64,000 bases of DNA, from NCBI GenBank assembly GCA_910585345.1, contig CAJUDS010000001.1, positions 173,008 through 237,007 of the forward strand. Direction: 5' to 3'. The notes below the pieces were generated by a model. It saw only the letters and a list, made by a program, of their open reading frames with translations. It ran no database searches and was not told where the DNA came from. Below, in pieces: positions 44,255-53,910 of this stretch. The DNA comes from an uncultured Lachnospiraceae bacterium (lineage in GTDB: Bacteria; Bacillota; Clostridia; Lachnospirales; Lachnospiraceae). Position 1 is the stretch's first letter, and every line of letters begins with the position of its first letter. The translations under genes were made by a program, and so were the position numbers.

Positions 44255-45927
44255 TTTCCATTCTCCTCAAAAGATCTGTATTTTCCCGCCAAAGCCTCTG
44301 CAACACGCAGGCCGTCCATTGCCGCCGATGTAATGCCGCCCGCATAACCCGCGCCTTCCCCACACGGATAAATCCCTTTGATATTGCTCTGCATCGTACC
44401 GTCACGCACCATTCTCAGCGGAGAAGAAGTTCGGCTTTCCACGGCCGAAACAAGCACGTCCCTGTCGGCAAATCCCTTGATCACACGGGAAAACTGTTCC
44501 ATGCCGTCCAAAAAGGCTTCTGTCAATTCCGCAGGCAGTATTTGCGTAAGATCCGTAAAAACATATCCGCCTTTCATGGCCGGCGTTAACGGCTCTTCCT
44601 GCCGCCATCCGGCAGGAACCACCGCATCGGAAGGCTGCGCCCCGTCTGTCCGCCTGTCAAAGACAACACCTGTCCGCCCGGCAAAGACATCACGAAAATC
44701 GCCCAGCTTCTGTACCGGAATTTTCCCGCCTCCCGCCCGGTAAGCCGCCTCTTCCAGTTTTCTCTGAAAGGCAACGCCGGCCAGCGGATGCGCGGACGGA
44801 AAATCTTCCTTTCCTACGGATACAATAATCGCACTGTTTGCATTGGCGCCGTCTCTGCCGCTGTAACTCATGCCATTGACGGCAGTGCAGTTTTCTTCGG
44901 AAGAGGCATTGACCACATAACCGCCGGGACACATGCAAAAAGAATATACCTTCCTTCCGTTTGCCGCCTGCGCCGCCATCTTATAGGAAGCGGCGGAAAG
45001 TAAAGAATGCTCTCTGCTTCCATACTGTGACAGATTAATATCCGTCTGTCTGTGCTCTACCCGGAATCCAACGGCAAACTCTTTTGCCTCTATCTGTACT
45101 CCGGCATCATAAAGCATCTGAAATGTATTTCTGGCGCTGTGACCCAGCGCAAGCACGGCTGTTTTACACGGCAACACTTCCTCTTTGTTAATGACCAGCC
45201 CGGTCAATCCATCCGCCCCGGTCAATATGCCTGTCATTTGGGCGCCAAACCGTACACTGCCTCCACAACGCTCAATTTTCTCCCGTATATTCCGGACAAT
45301 CCTGACAAGCTCATCCGTACCGATATGCGGTTTGCTGTCATATAAAATCGAAGAATCTGCGCCGGCTTCCACAAACAGGCGCAGCACTTCCCGGTTTCTG
45401 CCATCCTTATCCTTTACAAGCGTGTTTAACTTTCCATCAGAAAAAGTACCCGCCCCTCCCTCTCCGAACTGTACGTTAGATTCCGGTTTTAACGTCCCGG
45501 TTTCCCAGAAATCTGCCACATCTTTTATGCGGGTATCTACATCCTGTCCGCGTTCCAGCAGTACAGGCCGATATCCATGCCGCGCCAGCATCAATCCGCA
45601 AAACAGACCTGCCGGGCCTGTTCCTACGATTACAGGCCGGTATTCCATAGGAAGTTTCCCATGTTCCGGAAAACGATAGGATTTTTCCGTCGTAAGAATC
45701 ACATTCCTTTGATCCGCACACCGGTAAATCTCCCGTTCATGAGAGACGATACAGTCGACGACATAGCAAAAATACAACTCCGGCTTTTTTCTGGCGTCAA
45801 GGGAACGCTTTCTGACCGTATAGGACCACTCCTCTCCCTGTTTCAGATGAAGCTCCCGGCGTATTTTTCTTTCCAACTGCTCCGGTGTATGTCCTACCGG
45901 CAATTTTAGCTGTTGTATGCGAATCAT
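44251..45927 (-). CDS. FAD-dependent dehydrogenase (COG2509-type)
   Basis: About 558 residues. A short N-terminal domain (RIQQLKLPVGHTPEQLERKI) precedes the FAD-binding GTGPAGLFCGLMLARHGYRPVLLERG. FGEGGAGTFSDGKLNT, FCMCPGGYVVNASSEE and the C-terminal YPCGEGAGYAGGITSAAMDGLRVAEAL are typical of this uncharacterised flavoprotein family. The start is MIRIQQ; the longer frame overlaps the upstream gene. It is sandwiched between another flavoprotein and proB with almost no spacing. The reaction is unknown. Confidence 0.88.
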   Translation of the reverse strand: MIRIQQLKLPVGHTPEQLERKIRRELHLKQGEEWSYTVRKRSLDARKKPELYFCYVVDCIVSHEREIYRCADQRNVILTTEKSYRFPEHGKLPMEYRPVIVGTGPAGLFCGLMLARHGYRPVLLERGQDVDTRIKDVADFWETGTLKPESNVQFGEGGAGTFSDGKLNTLVKDKDGRNREVLRLFVEAGADSSILYDSKPHIGTDELVRIVRNIREKIERCGGSVRFGAQMTGILTGADGLTGLVINKEEVLPCKTAVLALGHSARNTFQMLYDAGVQIEAKEFAVGFRVEHRQTDINLSQYGSREHSLLSAASYKMAAQAANGRKVYSFCMCPGGYVVNASSEENCTAVNGMSYSGRDGANANSAIIVSVGKEDFPSAHPLAGVAFQRKLEEAAYRAGGGKIPVQKLGDFRDVFAGRTGVVFDRRTDGAQPSDAVVPAGWRQEEPLTPAMKGGYVFTDLTQILPAELTEAFLDGMEQFSRVIKGFADRDVLVSAVESRTSSPLRMVRDGTMQSNIKGIYPCGEGAGYAGGITSAAMDGLRVAEALAGKYRSFEENGK

Positions 45928-45928
45928 T

Positions 45929-47149
45929 TTATATCCTCCTGCCTGCCGCGGCTCTGCCGGCAATAATGCCGGTGCTCCATGCCCATTGCAGGTTATAGCC
46001 GCCGCATCTGCCATCCGCATCCAGCAGTTCTCCCGTCAGATACAGACCCTTCCTTTTTTTTGCTTCCAGAAAATCAGTGACTTCGGTCAGCCTGACGCCG
46101 CCTGCGCAGACCTGCGCCTGCGCAAAGGCGTTTGTCCCCGTAACCGTCACCGGAAACTGCCTGCACATGCGGCCCGCTGTCATGATTTTCTGTTCCGGCA
46201 AATCGCTTATGCTTTCAGTTGGAGAAATATTGCACTCCTTCAATATGGCGCCTGCTATCTTTTTATGTACTGTACCCGTAAAAAACTGTTCCGCATTGCA
46301 GGAGCACAGCGTTTTTCTTCTCTGCAAAAGTATTTCTGACCATTCTTTCCGGCTTGTCTGTGGCAGAAAATCAATCACAGCCGGCAGTTCTTTCTCTCTT
46401 GGCAGCGCTTTTGCAGCATATCTGCTGAGCTGGAAAACCGGAATCCCTGAAATACCATAGTCCGTAAGCTGCAGTTCTCCCGTCTCCTGTATCTTTTCTT
46501 CTTTTAAAAGAAGCGTAATCTGCGCCTGACACCGCACACCGGCCAATGCCTTGAAAAATTTTTCTTTACAGCGAAGCTGCACCAAAGCAGGTGTAAACGG
46601 AATCTGTTTTATGGAAAACAGGCCCGCAAGATCCAGACCATTTTCTTTTGTGCCTTTTTTTAATCCTGCCGCGCTTCCACAGGAAAGAATAATCCTGTCA
46701 AATTCATACGGACAGTCCTTTTTTGTATGTACCAGAAAACGTCCTTCCTTCCACTTTACTGCAGTGACGCGGCAGCCGTTTTCCACCGTCACATGACTAC
46801 GGTCCAGCGTAAAACGAAGTACATCCAATACCGCCGATGCCTGTTCGCACCAGGGATAAACAGCGCCGTTCTTTTCTTTTGTCAATAGTCCAATCCGATG
46901 AAAGAAAGCAAGCGTATCCGGCACAGGAAATTGTTTGAATATAGCCCACAGCCTTTCGGGATCGTCACTGTGATAGCAATCGGAGGTCATATGCAGATTG
47001 GAAAGATTGCATTTCCCGTTTCCCGTGACGAGCAGTTTATTGCCGACCCGTTCATTTTGTTCCAATATCGTAACCTGACTGCCGCATTGTGCTGCGGTAA
47101 TCGCCGCCACCATGCCTGATGCGCCGCCGCCGATAATTCCAATTTTCAT
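45929..47149 (-). CDS. BaiN/HI0933-type flavoprotein (NAD(P)/FAD-dependent)
   Basis: About 406 residues. The N-terminal dinucleotide fold is KIGIIGGGASGMVAAITAAQCG, with NERVGNKLLVTGNGKCNLSN following. The C-terminal block VCAGGVRLTEVTDFLEAKKRKGLYLTGELLDADGRCGGYNLQWAWSTGIIAG is the family signature. Members are called aminoacetone oxidase family or BaiN; the physiological role is unsettled. The start is the ATG at 47149 after AGGTGG rather than the GTG three codons up. It is one base from the next flavoprotein. Confidence 0.9.
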   Translation of the reverse strand: MKIGIIGGGASGMVAAITAAQCGSQVTILEQNERVGNKLLVTGNGKCNLSNLHMTSDCYHSDDPERLWAIFKQFPVPDTLAFFHRIGLLTKEKNGAVYPWCEQASAVLDVLRFTLDRSHVTVENGCRVTAVKWKEGRFLVHTKKDCPYEFDRIILSCGSAAGLKKGTKENGLDLAGLFSIKQIPFTPALVQLRCKEKFFKALAGVRCQAQITLLLKEEKIQETGELQLTDYGISGIPVFQLSRYAAKALPREKELPAVIDFLPQTSRKEWSEILLQRRKTLCSCNAEQFFTGTVHKKIAGAILKECNISPTESISDLPEQKIMTAGRMCRQFPVTVTGTNAFAQAQVCAGGVRLTEVTDFLEAKKRKGLYLTGELLDADGRCGGYNLQWAWSTGIIAGRAAAGRRI

Positions 47150-47180
47150 CCTATCCACCTATCCCGTCCCATTTTTCCCT

Positions 47181-47831
47181 TTAACTGGAATACGATTCCA
47201 AAAAGTGATACAAAGCGCCCTGGCCGCTGATTAATTTTTTCTGTATGATCTCTTCCTGCAATTCTTCCGGCAGATTTTCCACACAAATATCTGTGTACAG
47301 ATATACGTTTTTCATATCTTCCATATATACTACAATATAATGATTTTCCGATACAAGATAAAATATTTCTTCCGCAGGTTCTTCCACCAGCTGATAATTT
47401 TTTCGTATTCGAATCCGTTCGCCGGAAAATGAAAGCACTTCTATGGAAATCAGTCCCCGCTGTTGTTCTTCCAGCGGGGGAGACAATTCATAGGAAGCCA
47501 TTGCATCCACAAATCCCTCTCTGTCCATTCCGATGTATTTCCCGGGGATTTCTTCTTCATGTTCCGCTGTAATATCCGTATTTTTATCATATTCTTCAAT
47601 TAAAAAAACAGTGTCGCAGGTGACAATATCCGGGGTACGGCTGTCTGTCGGAAGGCTTTCCCCATCTTCCGCATTCTCCGTTTCTCTTTCCGCCGTATAC
47701 CGCTGGAACATTTTTTCTTCTGCCTTGTTGGGATAAAACAGATTGCAGTATGCAGAATTGAAATACATGCCCGCCGCAAATCCAAGCAGCCCTGCCATAC
47801 AAAATAAGCTGACTCTACCGATAAATTTCAT
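47181..47831 (-). CDS. Exported protein with BofC-C-like region, function unknown
   Basis: A 216-residue protein with one N-terminal helix (SLFCMAGLLGFAAGMYF), so a membrane-anchored or secreted protein. A low-complexity acidic linker follows. The C-terminal half (KYIGMDREGFVDAMASYEL, IRKNYQ, IFYLVSENHYIVVYMEDMKNVYLYTDI, ENLPEELQEEI) resembles the BofC C-terminal module of Firmicutes. That module is known from BofC, which checks SigK activation in sporulation. The match is from pattern memory, not a search. AAAAGGAG precedes the ATG. It lies between the flippase and flavoprotein genes. Confidence 0.7.
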   Translation of the reverse strand: MKFIGRVSLFCMAGLLGFAAGMYFNSAYCNLFYPNKAEEKMFQRYTAERETENAEDGESLPTDSRTPDIVTCDTVFLIEEYDKNTDITAEHEEEIPGKYIGMDREGFVDAMASYELSPPLEEQQRGLISIEVLSFSGERIRIRKNYQLVEEPAEEIFYLVSENHYIVVYMEDMKNVYLYTDICVENLPEELQEEIIQKKLISGQGALYHFLESYSS

Positions 47832-47925
47832 GATATAACTCCTTTTATCATAGTATCAGCTTAAATTTTATTTTTATGCAATCCTTGTATTACGGTTGTC
47901 AGGTATCGGCCTGATCCCATTTCAT

Positions 47926-49581
47926 TTACAAGAGTTTGACTGCTTTTGCCACAATACAGAGCCATTTTCCACCGGGAATCAGACAAAGCTGCCTTTCTGT
48001 CACTCCATGCAGCAGCAAAAGGACGATAAAATATAGGATACATCCCAGAAAAGCGCCCAATAAGAACAACCATACAGGCGGTATCACTTTTGCAAGCGCT
48101 TTGGACGCCAAATACAGAATCACTCCCATGACTGCCGCAGCGATGACGGGCGGCAGGCTGCCGCGCAACAGGCCATAACGGAACCCGCAGCTTTTCTGCA
48201 CCACCGCGCCCATAAAAACCAACAGACAGAAAGCATAAATGATATCTGCATACAATACGCCAAATATGTCAAGATGCAGAAGTTCCAGCATGCCGTAGAG
48301 AGCGCCCAGATGCAGTAGAAAAGCGCCAATGCCGCAAAACATAGCGACGCCGGTTTTTTTAATCCCCAGCAAGACTTCCGTCAGCAGCCAGGCAGCGGAA
48401 AAGAAGACAGCGGTGACCGACCCTGCCAAAAGTAAAAGAGAGCCGGTCTCTGCATCCTGTCCCGGAAAAAACGTCTCCAGCATGGGCGCCGCCAATGTCC
48501 CTGTAATAACAGAAAAGGGAATGACGACGCTCATAGACGCCTGCAGAATATTTTGTATCAAATCCCGCATTTGCGGATAATTTTCCCTCCGACAGCAGGC
48601 ATATACTCTGTCACGCATCGTAAAACCCATAGCGCCTGCCAGAATTACCGGGAACGCCGTAAATGTCTTATATTTTCCATAGTAGATCCCCCATTGCCGG
48701 ATCATCTGCCCTGTCCCCAGACTGTCCTTCATCAATTGGCAGAAAATAATCTGCTGCACCAATAGATAGCCTCCGAAAAATAAGCCGCAAAGAAGCGCCG
48801 GGAGCAGATGGGACAAAAACAGATAGGTAATTTGACCAGTCCCTTCTCTTCCTTTTCCGCTATCCTTTCCCTTTTTCTTTCTATAATAGGAATACGATAC
48901 CAAATAAACAGACAGCAGCAGCAAAAAGGAAGCTGCTGTGCCTGCCAGAATACCGCCTGCAAACCCTTCCACTAAAAAAGAGAGCCTAAAATCCTCATTC
49001 TGCAACAGTGCACCGGCCTTTACGCCATATTTTCCACGCATATTTGACAGAGGAAAACCAACGGCTAATAGAATCATCTGCTCTACTGCCATGGAAACCA
49101 GCACCGGAAAACCAGCGCCATTTCCCAAAAAATATCCCCGCAGTACGCCGTTCCATGCAGACAGCAAAACCGCACCTGCTAAAACCTGCAGCGGCAGTAC
49201 GGCAAGCGGTTCCAGCATGATATGCTCTGTCAGATATGCGGCCCCAAACAACAATAGTACTGTCAGGGCAGCGCCTGTTATCGTCGCATAAAAAAATACT
49301 GTCCTTATAATTTGTCCTGCAATTTTATACTGCCCTTGTTTCAGCCGGTGTCTTATGAGCTGCGATAAAATTCCGGGCAATCCATAAGAAGAAAACAGAC
49401 AGACAAAATAAAAGATACCGTACGAAGACGCGTAAATACTGTTTCCTTTATCTCCCCACACGGCAGTCAGCGGAATCCTGCGAAGCAGCACACACGCATT
49501 GAGAAAAAGAAACATGATTGCAGCTATGCCGCCCTGCGCGATCAGGTTCGTCTGTTTTTTGTTTATTTTACGTCTTGCCAT
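47926..49581 (-). CDS. SpoVB-like oligosaccharide/lipid flippase (MOP superfamily)
   Basis: A 551-residue protein with about 14 transmembrane helices. The N-terminus (NLIAQGGIAAIMFLFLNACVLLRRIPLTAVWG) and the SSYGLPGILSQLIRHR stretch follow the polysaccharide-exporter pattern of SpoVB, MurJ and related MOP flippases. SpoVB-type proteins move lipid-linked precursors during spore cortex formation. The neighbours yqfC, yqfD and a BofC-like gene make a spore or envelope role plausible. The substrate is unknown, and a general polysaccharide exporter is the main alternative. The ribosome site is weak. Confidence 0.8.
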   Translation of the reverse strand: MARRKINKKQTNLIAQGGIAAIMFLFLNACVLLRRIPLTAVWGDKGNSIYASSYGIFYFVCLFSSYGLPGILSQLIRHRLKQGQYKIAGQIIRTVFFYATITGAALTVLLLFGAAYLTEHIMLEPLAVLPLQVLAGAVLLSAWNGVLRGYFLGNGAGFPVLVSMAVEQMILLAVGFPLSNMRGKYGVKAGALLQNEDFRLSFLVEGFAGGILAGTAASFLLLLSVYLVSYSYYRKKKGKDSGKGREGTGQITYLFLSHLLPALLCGLFFGGYLLVQQIIFCQLMKDSLGTGQMIRQWGIYYGKYKTFTAFPVILAGAMGFTMRDRVYACCRRENYPQMRDLIQNILQASMSVVIPFSVITGTLAAPMLETFFPGQDAETGSLLLLAGSVTAVFFSAAWLLTEVLLGIKKTGVAMFCGIGAFLLHLGALYGMLELLHLDIFGVLYADIIYAFCLLVFMGAVVQKSCGFRYGLLRGSLPPVIAAAVMGVILYLASKALAKVIPPVWLFLLGAFLGCILYFIVLLLLHGVTERQLCLIPGGKWLCIVAKAVKLL

Positions 49582-49606
49582 AAGCGTCTTATCCTGTCTG
49601 TATTGT

Positions 49607-50113
49607 CTATTGTATCTCTCTCGTAATGCCGATACGGCGAAGCGCCGCCTCCTGCTTCTGCTCCATGACTGCCGCCTCCTGCGGCGTCATATGGTCATAC
49701 CCGCATAAGTGTAACATACTGTGGGCCACAAGGAAAGCAATTTCTCTTTTCAGAGAATGCCCATAGCAATGCGCCTGCTCCATCGCCCGTTCCACGGAAA
49801 TAATGATATCTCCGAGCAGCAATTCCCCGCTGTCCATATCAAAATAATCAGCCGGATACTGCTGCGGTATGGAAAAATCAGCCGGCAATGTAAAATCCAG
49901 ATTGGGAAACGAAAGGACATCCGTAGGCATGTCCATCTTTCTGTATTCCCTGTTATACTGCCGGATACCCGCATTATCGGTAAGAAGCACATTCACCTGT
50001 GCCGCATAGGGGCAGTTCTCTGACTCCAATATTTCTTCGGCGGCTGTTTTTATAATTTCTTCCACGGAAAACGGAAATTCCGTATCTGTTTCATTTTCAA
50101 CGTAAAAAGTCAT
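49607..50113 (-). CDS. ybeY: Endoribonuclease YbeY (rRNA maturation)
   Basis: A 168-residue metalloprotein with the triad-histidine motif HSMLHLCGYDH and the preceding LGDIIISVERAMEQA block. It processes the 3' end of 16S rRNA and takes part in ribosome quality control. Its start overlaps the end of the HD-domain gene by 17 bases (TATTATGACTTTTTACG). In most Firmicutes ybeY follows phoH; here the HD-type membrane protein sits between them. Confidence 0.95.
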   Translation of the reverse strand: MTFYVENETDTEFPFSVEEIIKTAAEEILESENCPYAAQVNVLLTDNAGIRQYNREYRKMDMPTDVLSFPNLDFTLPADFSIPQQYPADYFDMDSGELLLGDIIISVERAMEQAHCYGHSLKREIAFLVAHSMLHLCGYDHMTPQEAAVMEQKQEAALRRIGITREIQ

Positions 50114-51296
50114 AATACAGTTTCTCCCTGCTGAATATCTGCTTCATAACTGCAAGATCATGGACCGTAATCAGGCTCACATCCAGACTGCCATTCTGTT
50201 GCTTCTTCTTAAAAACGACGTCTACCACCTGATCATAATCCGGTTTCCCATTCGGGTCTTTGGAAAACAAAAATAAAACGGAGGAAATGATGGCATCTGA
50301 AAGCATTACGATCGTGCTCTCTTTGGTAACAAACCGGCGGCTGGCGCATTCCAGTATCATGCTGCGCACATCCGGGGGAAAATCATATTCCTCACACATG
50401 TTTATGATCACATCTTCTTCCGCAGAATCCGGCCATTTATCTCTGTAAATTCTGCCGATGCGGTGATAATATGCACCCGCCTTGGCAAGCGCCGCATCCG
50501 CCTGTATACTTGCCGCAATACGCTCACAAAAATACGCAGTATGCACCGCAAGAAAATAATCGTCCCGCGCTTCTTTTTTCATCTCCGCCATTAGTTCAAA
50601 TTCGGGATCATTAATTTCCTGATACCGGTTTCTGTACTGATGGATAATTGAAAAACTGAAATATTTCAAGACGCACAAAAGCAAAAGTCCCGTCAGACAC
50701 ATATTCATTACGGGAAGCACGAACATCTCCCATGTCAGCCGTTCATTGACAAAGAGAACAATAGACGCCGTCTCCGTCACAAAGAAAAACAAGAGCGATA
50801 TCACTGTGGGAATCCCGACTTTGTAGGATTCATCCAGGTTCCGAAAAAGGAGAATAGCCACGCCGCCGCTCAAAAAGTAGAGAAAAAATACATTTACCGA
50901 AGCCTCTGACAAAAACACTGCAAACATTATTACGGCGGCATAGGAAAACAGACCTAAAAATGCATTGCTGAAAAAAGAAAATGCCACGGCAAGTGCTACG
51001 ATCGGCCAGACCGGAAAAGGAAACAACGGAAGCAGACAGGCAAACAGTGTGCCGGAAATAAAAAAAGCGGCAAACCGCATCATGTGGAGCGAGTTGTTGT
51101 AATCCAGCATTCCTTCCAAATCATGGTGATACCATCCGAATACAAGACATAGTGCGGAAATCGTAAGCATTACCGTATTGCGGATCTGCTCATTCAGTGG
51201 TCTCTGATAGAGAAATCCGGCGCCTGCCGACAAAAGACATGGCAGCAAAATCATCAAAATTCCTGTCATTATTTTTTTTAAATTGATCTTTTTCAT
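50097..51296 (-). CDS. 7TM membrane protein with degenerate HD domain (PgpH-like)
   Basis: About 399 residues. The start is MKKINLKKIM; an open frame further upstream overlaps phoH. About seven transmembrane helices (residues 10-240) are followed by a cytosolic HD-type domain resembling PgpH, the c-di-AMP phosphodiesterase encoded between phoH and ybeY in many Firmicutes. The extracytoplasmic 7TMR-HDED domain is missing. The catalytic HD pair reads HR (AGAYYHRIGRIY), and the later HH pair is gone (MILECASRRF). The distal aspartate in IVMLSDAI remains. The metal site should not work, so this is probably a regulatory pseudoenzyme. Confidence 0.8.
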   Translation of the reverse strand: MKKINLKKIMTGILMILLPCLLSAGAGFLYQRPLNEQIRNTVMLTISALCLVFGWYHHDLEGMLDYNNSLHMMRFAAFFISGTLFACLLPLFPFPVWPIVALAVAFSFFSNAFLGLFSYAAVIMFAVFLSEASVNVFFLYFLSGGVAILLFRNLDESYKVGIPTVISLLFFFVTETASIVLFVNERLTWEMFVLPVMNMCLTGLLLLCVLKYFSFSIIHQYRNRYQEINDPEFELMAEMKKEARDDYFLAVHTAYFCERIAASIQADAALAKAGAYYHRIGRIYRDKWPDSAEEDVIINMCEEYDFPPDVRSMILECASRRFVTKESTIVMLSDAIISSVLFLFSKDPNGKPDYDQVVDVVFKKKQQNGSLDVSLITVHDLAVMKQIFSREKLYYDFLR

Positions 51297-51303
51297 AAAA
51301 ATC

Positions 51304-52314
51304 CTATCTTCTGCCGCTTCGTCCGCTGTAATTGCGGCTCTTTTTCCTTGTATCCGGCTGTCTTGTCTCATATATCTCATATGCTTTAACGATTTTCTGC
51401 ACAAGCGGGTGTCTTACCACGTCTTTACTTGTCAGTTCACAAAATGCAATATCATCTACTTTGCGCAGGACGCGGATTGCAACATCCAATCCGGAAAGAG
51501 CATCCGGTGACAAATCCTTCTGCGAGGCGTCTCCGGTGACAATAACTTTGGAACCGAAACCGATGCGCGTCAAAAACATTTTCATCTGCGCAGGCGTCGT
51601 ATTCTGCGCTTCATCTAATATAATATAGGCATTATCAAGAGTTCGTCCCCTCATATAAGCAAGAGGCGCCACTTCGATCAGACCCTTTTCCATATTTTTG
51701 GCAAAACTCTCCGCTCCCATAATCTGATACAATGCGTCATAAAGAGGCCGCAGGTAAGGATCCACCTTGCTCTGCAGATCCCCCGGCAGAAAACCAAGCT
51801 TTTCACCTGCTTCAATCGCCGGCCTGGTCAGAATAATCCGTCCTACTTCATCGTTTTTGAATGCGGTGATCGCCATTGCCATCGCAAGATATGTCTTGCC
51901 TGTCCCGGCAGGACCAAGACCGAAGGTGATCATGTGCTCCTTTATAGCATCCACATAAATTTTCTGCCCCAGGGTTTTCGGTTTGACAGGTTTGCCGTTT
52001 ATCGTATGGCAGATTGTTTCCTGATCGATTTCCAAAAGAGCATTCTCTCTGTGCTCATAGCTCATTTCCAACGTATAATCCACATTTTGCTCCTGAATCA
52101 TATTCCCCCGCTTTGACAGTGCAATCAGATTTTTCAAAACGCTTTCCGCCTGCCTGACACTTCCTTCCGTACCAGTAATTTTAATCCCCTCGTCACGATT
52201 GACAATCATAACGGAAAGCTCGTTTTCTATTTTCCGGATATAAGCGTCATATTGACCGAACACATTCTGCATATGTTCTGTAGGAACTGACATTTTTAAA
52301 GTAAATTCATCCAT
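51304..52314 (-). CDS. phoH: PhoH-family ATPase
   Basis: A 336-residue protein. An N-terminal KH-like part (IKITGTEGSVRQAESVLKNL) precedes the PhoH ATPase: Walker A GPAGTGKTYLAMAMA, AGEKLGFLPGDLQSKVDPYLRP, Walker B NAYIILDEAQNTTPAQMKMF and VTGDASQKDL. It is an RNA-linked ATPase (YbeZ type) that partners with YbeY in 16S rRNA maturation. The C-terminus ends in a basic tail, RKKSRNYSGRSGRR. It lies between yqfD and the HD gene. Confidence 0.95.
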   Translation of the reverse strand: MDEFTLKMSVPTEHMQNVFGQYDAYIRKIENELSVMIVNRDEGIKITGTEGSVRQAESVLKNLIALSKRGNMIQEQNVDYTLEMSYEHRENALLEIDQETICHTINGKPVKPKTLGQKIYVDAIKEHMITFGLGPAGTGKTYLAMAMAITAFKNDEVGRIILTRPAIEAGEKLGFLPGDLQSKVDPYLRPLYDALYQIMGAESFAKNMEKGLIEVAPLAYMRGRTLDNAYIILDEAQNTTPAQMKMFLTRIGFGSKVIVTGDASQKDLSPDALSGLDVAIRVLRKVDDIAFCELTSKDVVRHPLVQKIVKAYEIYETRQPDTRKKSRNYSGRSGRR

Positions 52315-52317
52315 CCG

Positions 52318-53559
52318 TTATTGTTCCTCCGTTGCCTGTAATCCTTCCTCCGTACGATCAGACAGTTCCGTTTTGGTCGTAACAAGAGTTCCTGTTTTCT
52401 CCACTACGGTAAAATCTGCCTCTAACACATAATACAGGGCATCTTTCTTTATTTTAACATCTTTTTGCAGAATTTGTACCCCTTTTTCTTCTAAAGTTTC
52501 AATTACACTGTCTAATTTCTCCTGACAAAGCAATTTCGCCTGCTCTTTTGTATATTTTTTTTCCGTCAATTCATATTCCCTGTAGCAGTAACAGCCAAAA
52601 CTGACAGGCAGATAAAAATCTTTCAGCACTTCCACCCTGTTTTCGGTAATGACACAGTCACTTTTGGGAAACAGGATACGGGCCGGCAGACTCATCTGCT
52701 TTTCAAACACACGGATATACGGCACCCTTTTCTCGTTACCCGTATATATTTTGCACTGGTATGCAGCAGGCAGTTTCTCTTCATATCGGTAACTGCATTG
52801 TAGATAAATGTCCGCATCCGCCCTACAGAACAGATAATCCTTTATTGACGCATCCTCCCCATAGACCGGCACTGCGCCGCTGACAAGGATTTCACCCGGT
52901 TGTACTTCGTCCTCTATTTTTACGAGTGGCACGCCGCTTCTTGTCACCATACTGACAATTTTTCCGTTTTTGGTAGCTTCCAGATCCATACCCTTTTCTT
53001 CCGTATGCTCTATTTGCGGCGTCGCCCTTGTGTTTTCCTTGATTTGTATGACGAGCTTTGTACCGTCCAGCCTTGCAGAGGTCCATGTAACCACGTCAAA
53101 TTCTTTGCGGATTGCTTTTTCCAGCATTTCGATATCCAGCTCTCTTTTTTTGCTGCCGCATGTGATCTGGTTCTCTTCCAGAAAATCCATCAGCACGTCT
53201 GTCGTCAAACTGCTGTTTCCCGTTATCTCAATCGCCCAGATATAATAGGACATCCCATGCAGAAAGAACAGACAGAAAAACAGACCCAGAATGAAAATAC
53301 TTCTCCTTTTCAAATGCGGAATCAAAAAAGGCAGTCCATATTTCTGTAAAATGGCTGCCCTTGTCTTCGTTTTTTTGGTAATCGGTTTCAATCGCCGAAA
53401 GCCGCTAATGCTGATACACATCGTATAATATGCGCCATGATTGGCAATGTCCCACAGAAGAATGTCACGATTGCTGCAAAGATTCATAAAACGTTCCGGT
53501 GAATACCCCCATACTTTGATTCTCACATAACCACGCAGAAAGTGAATAAACTTTTCCAT
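52318..53559 (-). CDS. yqfD: Sporulation protein YqfD
   Basis: A 413-residue protein. The N-terminal part (FLRGYVRIKVWGYSPERFMNLCSNRDI) and a single transmembrane helix (SIFILGLFFCLFFLHGMSYYIWAI) are followed by an extracytoplasmic POTRA-like region and C-terminal part, the YqfD layout. Its Bacillus homologue is made under SigE in the mother cell and is needed for normal sporulation, probably in forespore engulfment. It follows yqfC by 14 bases. GGAGGAGCG precedes the ATG. Confidence 0.93.
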   Translation of the reverse strand: MEKFIHFLRGYVRIKVWGYSPERFMNLCSNRDILLWDIANHGAYYTMCISISGFRRLKPITKKTKTRAAILQKYGLPFLIPHLKRRSIFILGLFFCLFFLHGMSYYIWAIEITGNSSLTTDVLMDFLEENQITCGSKKRELDIEMLEKAIRKEFDVVTWTSARLDGTKLVIQIKENTRATPQIEHTEEKGMDLEATKNGKIVSMVTRSGVPLVKIEDEVQPGEILVSGAVPVYGEDASIKDYLFCRADADIYLQCSYRYEEKLPAAYQCKIYTGNEKRVPYIRVFEKQMSLPARILFPKSDCVITENRVEVLKDFYLPVSFGCYCYREYELTEKKYTKEQAKLLCQEKLDSVIETLEEKGVQILQKDVKIKKDALYYVLEADFTVVEKTGTLVTTKTELSDRTEEGLQATEEQ

Positions 53560-53573
53560 AGCGCTCCTCCTGT

Positions 53574-53870
53574 CTACTCATACCTTACACATTGAATACA
53601 TCCGCTGATCTTCATGTCTTCATTTGTATAATAATCAATTGACAGGCATTTCCCCGATATGCAGATTTGGCAGGTCTTGCCCTGCAGCAGCACAAAGGTA
53701 TCCGAATATTCTATAAGACCCTTGTAGTTTTCTATCCAGGCTTCATGGTTTCCGGTCAGCGTTACAATAGAAGCTCCCAAAAGCAAATCTTTTGGAAGCT
53801 TCAGGGAATCCACAACCTGTTCTTTTCTGGATATGGTTTCGTATGCATTGCTTTTCTTTTTCCTGTTCAT
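53574..53870 (-). CDS. yqfC: YabP/YqfC-family sporulation protein
   Basis: A 98-residue protein with the YabP/YqfC core LPKDLLLGASIVTLTGNHEAWIENYKGLIEYSD. It pairs with YqfD in the Bacillus yqfCD operon, which is under SigE control. A basic tail RKKKSNAYETISRKEQ precedes the core. The start codon has no close ribosome site; GAGG lies about 20 bases upstream. I could not see a convincing SigE promoter in the 40 bases between vanW and this gene. Confidence 0.92.
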   Translation of the reverse strand: MNRKKKSNAYETISRKEQVVDSLKLPKDLLLGASIVTLTGNHEAWIENYKGLIEYSDTFVLLQGKTCQICISGKCLSIDYYTNEDMKISGCIQCVRYE

Positions 53871-53910
53871 ACCACACTATATGAAGCAATCCTCTTTGGT
53901 ATGACTCTTT

